Positions 60,747 through 64,000 of a stretch of DNA of 64,000 nt are shown piece by piece (the first letter of the stretch is position 1; the number at the start of each line of letters is the position of its first letter). The stretch is from CAWKAV01 sp963847735. GTDB lineage: Bacteria; Desulfobacterota; Desulfuromonadia; Desulfuromonadales; BM103. The DNA is taken from contig CAWKAV010000016.1 of assembly GCA_963847735.1 (NCBI GenBank), positions 186,001 through 250,000 of the forward strand. The letters are read 5' to 3'. A program made the translations under genes and the position numbers. The notes below the pieces were generated by a model. That model was not told the DNA's origin, searched no databases, and worked only from the letters and a program-made list of their open reading frames with translations.

Positions 60747-62086
60747 ATGACTCATATAAAAAAAGGGCTGGATTTGCCTATTTGCGGGGCACCAAAAATG
60801 CAGGTCGAGGAGGGTCCGCCGGTTTCACATGTAGCCCTTGTCGGCGAAGATTATCAGGACATGAAGCCGACCCTTCTGGTCGTCGAGGGAGAACAAGTCA
60901 TCCTCGGCCAGCCGCTCTTTTCCGACAAAAAGAATCCAAAGATCCTCTATACTTCGCCTGCGTCCGGCAAAGTTGTCGCCATCAACCGGGGCGAACGCCG
61001 CATATTCCTTTCTCTGGTTATCGAGATCTCCGGTAACGAAGAAAAGACCTTCCCGGCAACGATTGCTGATCAACTTGATCAACTGACTGCTGAAGAGGTT
61101 GAGACTCTGCTGATCAACTCGGGCCTGTGGCCCTCGTTTCGCACCCGGCCCTACAGCAAGATTCCAGCGCCAGGAACCAGACCCGCAGCGCTCTTTGTCA
61201 CCGCTATCGACACCAATCCATTGGCCGCTGATCCTCAGATTGCAATTGCCGAAAAACTCACAGAGTTCGACGCTGGCCTGAAAGTCATTCGTCACCTGAC
61301 GACGGGAAAAGTTTATCTGTGTAAAAAGCCGGAGTCGCAGATTGTCGTGCCGGAGGGTATTACCGCCAGCAATTTTTCCGGATGCCATCCCGCCGGTCTG
61401 GTCGGCACCCATATCCACTTCCTGGAGCGGGTCGATCAACAGCGCACGGTTTGGCACATCGGCTATCAGGACGTGATTGCCATTGGGCACCTGTTTCTCA
61501 CCGGCAGGCTCCTCACCGAAAGGATTGTCGCGCTCTGCGGACCGGCAGTTAGAGAGCCGCGCCTGATTCGCACCCGCCTTGGTGCCTGCCTGTCTGAACT
61601 GGTTTCAGGTCAGCTGCACGCCGGCGAGAACCGGGTTATTTCCGGATCAGTGCTGACCGGTCGCCGTCGCCGGTCAGGCCAACGATTTTCTCGGTCGCTA
61701 TCACAACCAGATTTCCGTCCTCGAGGAAGATCGGCAACGCGAATTTATGGGCTGGGCCATGCCCGGCTTTAAACAAATTCTCGGTCAAGAAGGTGTTTGC
61801 TTCGTCCCTGCTGCCACGTCGGCCCTTGCCGATGACGACCAGCACGCATGGCAGTTTGCGCGCCATGGTGCCGATCGGCGCTTTTGAAAAGGTGATGCCT
61901 CTCAACATCAAGGCGACCTGGCTGCTCCGTTCGCTGCTCACCCTTGATGCTGACCTGGCGCAGGAGCTCGGCTGCCTGGAGCTGGATGAAGAGGACCTGG
62001 CCCTGTGCAGCTTTGTCTGTTCGGGAAAGATGGATTACGGTTATCATTTACGGCAGACCCTGCGCAAGATAGAAGAAGAGGGCTGA
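60747..62086 (+). CDS. nqrA: NqrA, Na+-translocating NADH:quinone reductase subunit A (two frameshifts)
   Basis: About 445 residues after removing two extra bases, near 61670 and 61775. N-terminal HIKKGLDLPICGAPKMQVEEG and SPASGKVVAINRGERR are NqrA signatures; GRYHNQISVLEEDRQREFMGWAMPGF and MVPIGAFEKVMPLNIKATWLLRSLLTLDADLAQELGCLELDEEDLALCSFVCSGKMDYG follow. NqrA is the cytoplasmic quinone-binding subunit. ATG 60747 matches the family start; 60741 is an alternative. The stop overlaps nqrB (TGATG). It heads an nqr operon. Confidence 0.88.
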
Positions 62087-63295
62087 TGAAAGCATTGCGT
62101 AACTTTCTCGACAAGCTCCGTCCTCACTTTACGCGGGGCGGCAAATATGAACGGTTCTATCCCCTTTACGAGGCGGCCGACAGCTTTATCTACACTCCCG
62201 GCGAGGTGACCGACGGTGCCCCCCACGTCAGAGACGCCATCGATCTGAAGCGCGTGATGATCACGGTTGTGATTGCTCTCGTCCCCTGTTTTTTTATGGC
62301 CATGTGGAACACCGGCTTGCAGGCGAACAGCGCCATGCAGCTCACCGGCGGCAGCGTCGATGGCTGGCGCGGCGACCTGCTCGAGATCCTCGGCTTCACC
62401 GCCAACCCGGATCGATTTTTCGACAACCTGTTGCTCGGCGCAGCCTGGTTTGTCCCCATCTACCTGGTGACCAACATTGTTGGCGGTTTATGGGAAGCCC
62501 TGTTCTGCATCGTGCGTCGTCACGAGCTGAACGAGGGGTTTCTGGTCACCGGCTCACTTTTTCCGCTGATCTGCCCGCCAACCCTGCCGCTCTGGCAGGT
62601 GGCGCTGGGAATCAGCTTCGGCATCGTTATCGGCAAGGAAATTTTCGGTGGCACCGGCAAGAACTTTCTCAACCCGGCGTTAACCGGACGCGCTTTTCTG
62701 TTTTTCGCCTACCCGGCACAGATCTCCGGCAACGCCGTCTGGACTGCCGTCGACGGCTTCAGCGGTGCGACGGCGTTGAGTCGCGCGGCTGAAGGCGGGA
62801 GTCCAGGCGGTGACCGCTGTGAGCAGCTGGTTCGACGCCTTTCTTGGCACAATTCCCGGGTCGATGGGGGAAACCTCCACCCTCGCCTGCCTGCTTGGTG
62901 CCGCCGTCCTGGTTTTTACCGGCATCGGCTCCTGGCGCATCATGCTCTCCGGACTGATCGGCGCGGTTGGCCTGTCTCTCCTGTTCATGCTGATCGGCAG
63001 CAGCACCAACCCGATGTTCGAACTCGGGCCGCACTGGCACCTGGTGCTCGGCGGTTTCGCCTTCGGACTGGTTTTCATGGCGACCGACCCGGTCTCCGGA
63101 GCGATGACCCAGGAGGGGCAATGGCTGTACGGATTCCTCATCGGGACCATGTGCATTCTGATCCGGGTTGTCAATCCGGCCTTCCCGGAAGGGATGATGC
63201 TCGCCATTCTGTTCGGCAATGTCTTTGCACCGTTGATCGATCAGATGGTGCTCAAGTTCCACATCAAGCGGAGGCTGCGACATGTCCAGGGATAG
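62086..63295 (+). CDS. nqrB: NqrB, membrane FMN subunit (one frameshift)
   Basis: About 402 residues after removing one extra base near 62785. It is polytopic (RVMITVVIALVPCFFMAMW, WFVPIYLVTNIVGGLWEALF and others). DGFSGATALSRAAE carries the threonine to which FMN is covalently attached in NqrB. GGTGKNFLNPALTGRAFLFFAYP is a family stretch. NqrB houses the Na+ path. It overlaps nqrA at the start and nqrC at the end by fourteen bases. Confidence 0.9.
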
Positions 63296-64000
63296 TACCG
63301 GAAAAGTCCTGACGGTTGCTTTTCTCCTCTGCGTGGTCTGCTCCGTTCTGGTTTCGGCGGCGGCCGTCGTGCTGAGTGACCGCCAGGAACGCAACAAGCT
63401 CGAGGAAAAGCGAAAGAACATCCTTCAGGCTGCCGGCATTTACGAAGACAGGCGTCCCGGTCGAGGATCAGTTCAGTAATATCCAAACCCGGATCGTCGA
63501 TCTGCAGACGGGGGAGTTCAGTCGTGATTTTGATACCGCCACCTTCGACAGCCGTGAGGCAGCGCGCGACGTAGAGACCAGCTACCTGATCCCAGCGGAG
63601 TCTCGACCTCGCTGCAATCAAGACACGCTCCCGCTACATGGATGTCTATCTGCTACTGGATGATGGCAAATTACAGCAGTTGATCCTGCCGGTGCACGGC
63701 AAGGGTCTGTGGTCGACGATGTACGGCTTTGTCTCCCTTGGCGACGATCTGACGACGGTCAACGGCTTCGCTTTTTACGAACATGGTGAGACCCCCGGAC
63801 TCGGTGGTGAGATCGACAACCCGGCCTGGAAAAAACAATGGCCTGGCAAGAAAATCTACGACGATCAAGGCAACACCCGTATCGAGGTGCTCAAAGGAAC
63901 GGTGACAGAACCTCAGCGGACGCCGTTTACCAGGCGGACGGCCTGGCCGGAGCCACCCTGACGGCGCGTGGCGTCGGTAACCTGCTCACGCTACTGGATG
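63282..64000 (+). CDS. nqrC: NqrC, partial at window end (several frameshifts)
   Basis: The first about 240 residues of NqrC; the gene runs off the window. One TM helix (VLTVAFLLCVVCSVLVSAAAVVLS), then a periplasmic FMN-binding part with KTRSRYMDVYLLLDDGKLQQLILPVHGKGLWSTMYGF and HGETPGLGGEIDNPAWK. Three or more indels (near 63455, 63605 and 63910) split it. After repair the flavinylation motif reads GLAGATLT, with alanine where the usual motif has serine; the FMN-carrying threonine is kept. Confidence 0.82.

Noticed and set aside
60747..62086. First read as RnfC
   Set aside because: N-terminal HIKKGLDLPICGAP and the neighbours NqrB and NqrC identify NqrA; no Fe-S cysteine motifs of RnfC are present.
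1..64000. CRISPR arrays, insertion sequences, rRNA and tRNA genes
   Set aside because: I looked for regularly spaced repeats, transposase motifs and tRNA-like cloverleafs in the gaps and saw none.

Overview
The window looks like marine or sediment Deltaproteobacteria of the Desulfuromonadales (Geobacter/Desulfuromonas/Pelobacter relatives). This rests on moderately high GC, a FadN-FadA-FadE type beta-oxidation set, a Fe-S oxidoreductase-like protein, Na+-translocating NQR, and a PUFA-synthase plus ole hydrocarbon cluster. It is an inference from gene content; no rRNA or tRNA gene was found to confirm it.

Layout. 0-9 kb: a GreA/GreB-like factor, an overlapping TPP-enzyme/DUF364 pair, two MFS transporters, and an M1 peptidase coupled to a ChaN-type protein. 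9-19.5 kb: a two-component system, an MscS-type channel overlapping a CorA transporter, a GNAT/M20 pair, a HerA-like ATPase and an enoyl-CoA hydratase. 19.7-31 kb: a lipid-degradation block on the minus strand (long-chain acyl-CoA synthetase, fadN, fadA, fadE, a hotdog protein, an MBL hydrolase and a cysteine-rich 4Fe-4S protein), with a divergent MerR regulator and SCP2 protein at its end. 31-53 kb: the centrepiece, also on the minus strand: pfaD, pfaA (KS-AT-ACPx3-KR-DH), pfaC (KS-CLF-AT-DH-DH), an MBL-fold hydrolase, oleA, oleB, oleC, oleD and an Sfp-type phosphopantetheinyl transferase. 53-60 kb: a LemA/TPM-domain locus, an aldo/keto reductase remnant, an alcohol dehydrogenase, a patatin phospholipase, a DUF2179 membrane protein, a monofunctional transglycosylase and a CBS protein. 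60.7-64 kb: nqrA, nqrB and a partial nqrC.

How it fits together. The PUFA synthase makes polyunsaturated acyl chains without oxygen. The Ole enzymes condense two activated acyl chains head to head into a long-chain olefin. The PPTase activates the ACPs. The whole set is contiguous and co-oriented, so it reads as one polyunsaturated-hydrocarbon pathway. The adjacent beta-oxidation operon has a strong sigma70-like promoter with a LiuR-like palindrome just downstream, and probably handles the same acyl pool in the opposite direction.

Sequence quality. At least fourteen genes carry single-base indels, mostly one extra base, often in or beside short homopolymers. Many otherwise intact enzymes are therefore split between frames. 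I treat these as probable sequence or assembly errors and give the reconstructed gene spans. The aldo/keto reductase is the one gene that looks truly decayed, because it also lacks its middle section.
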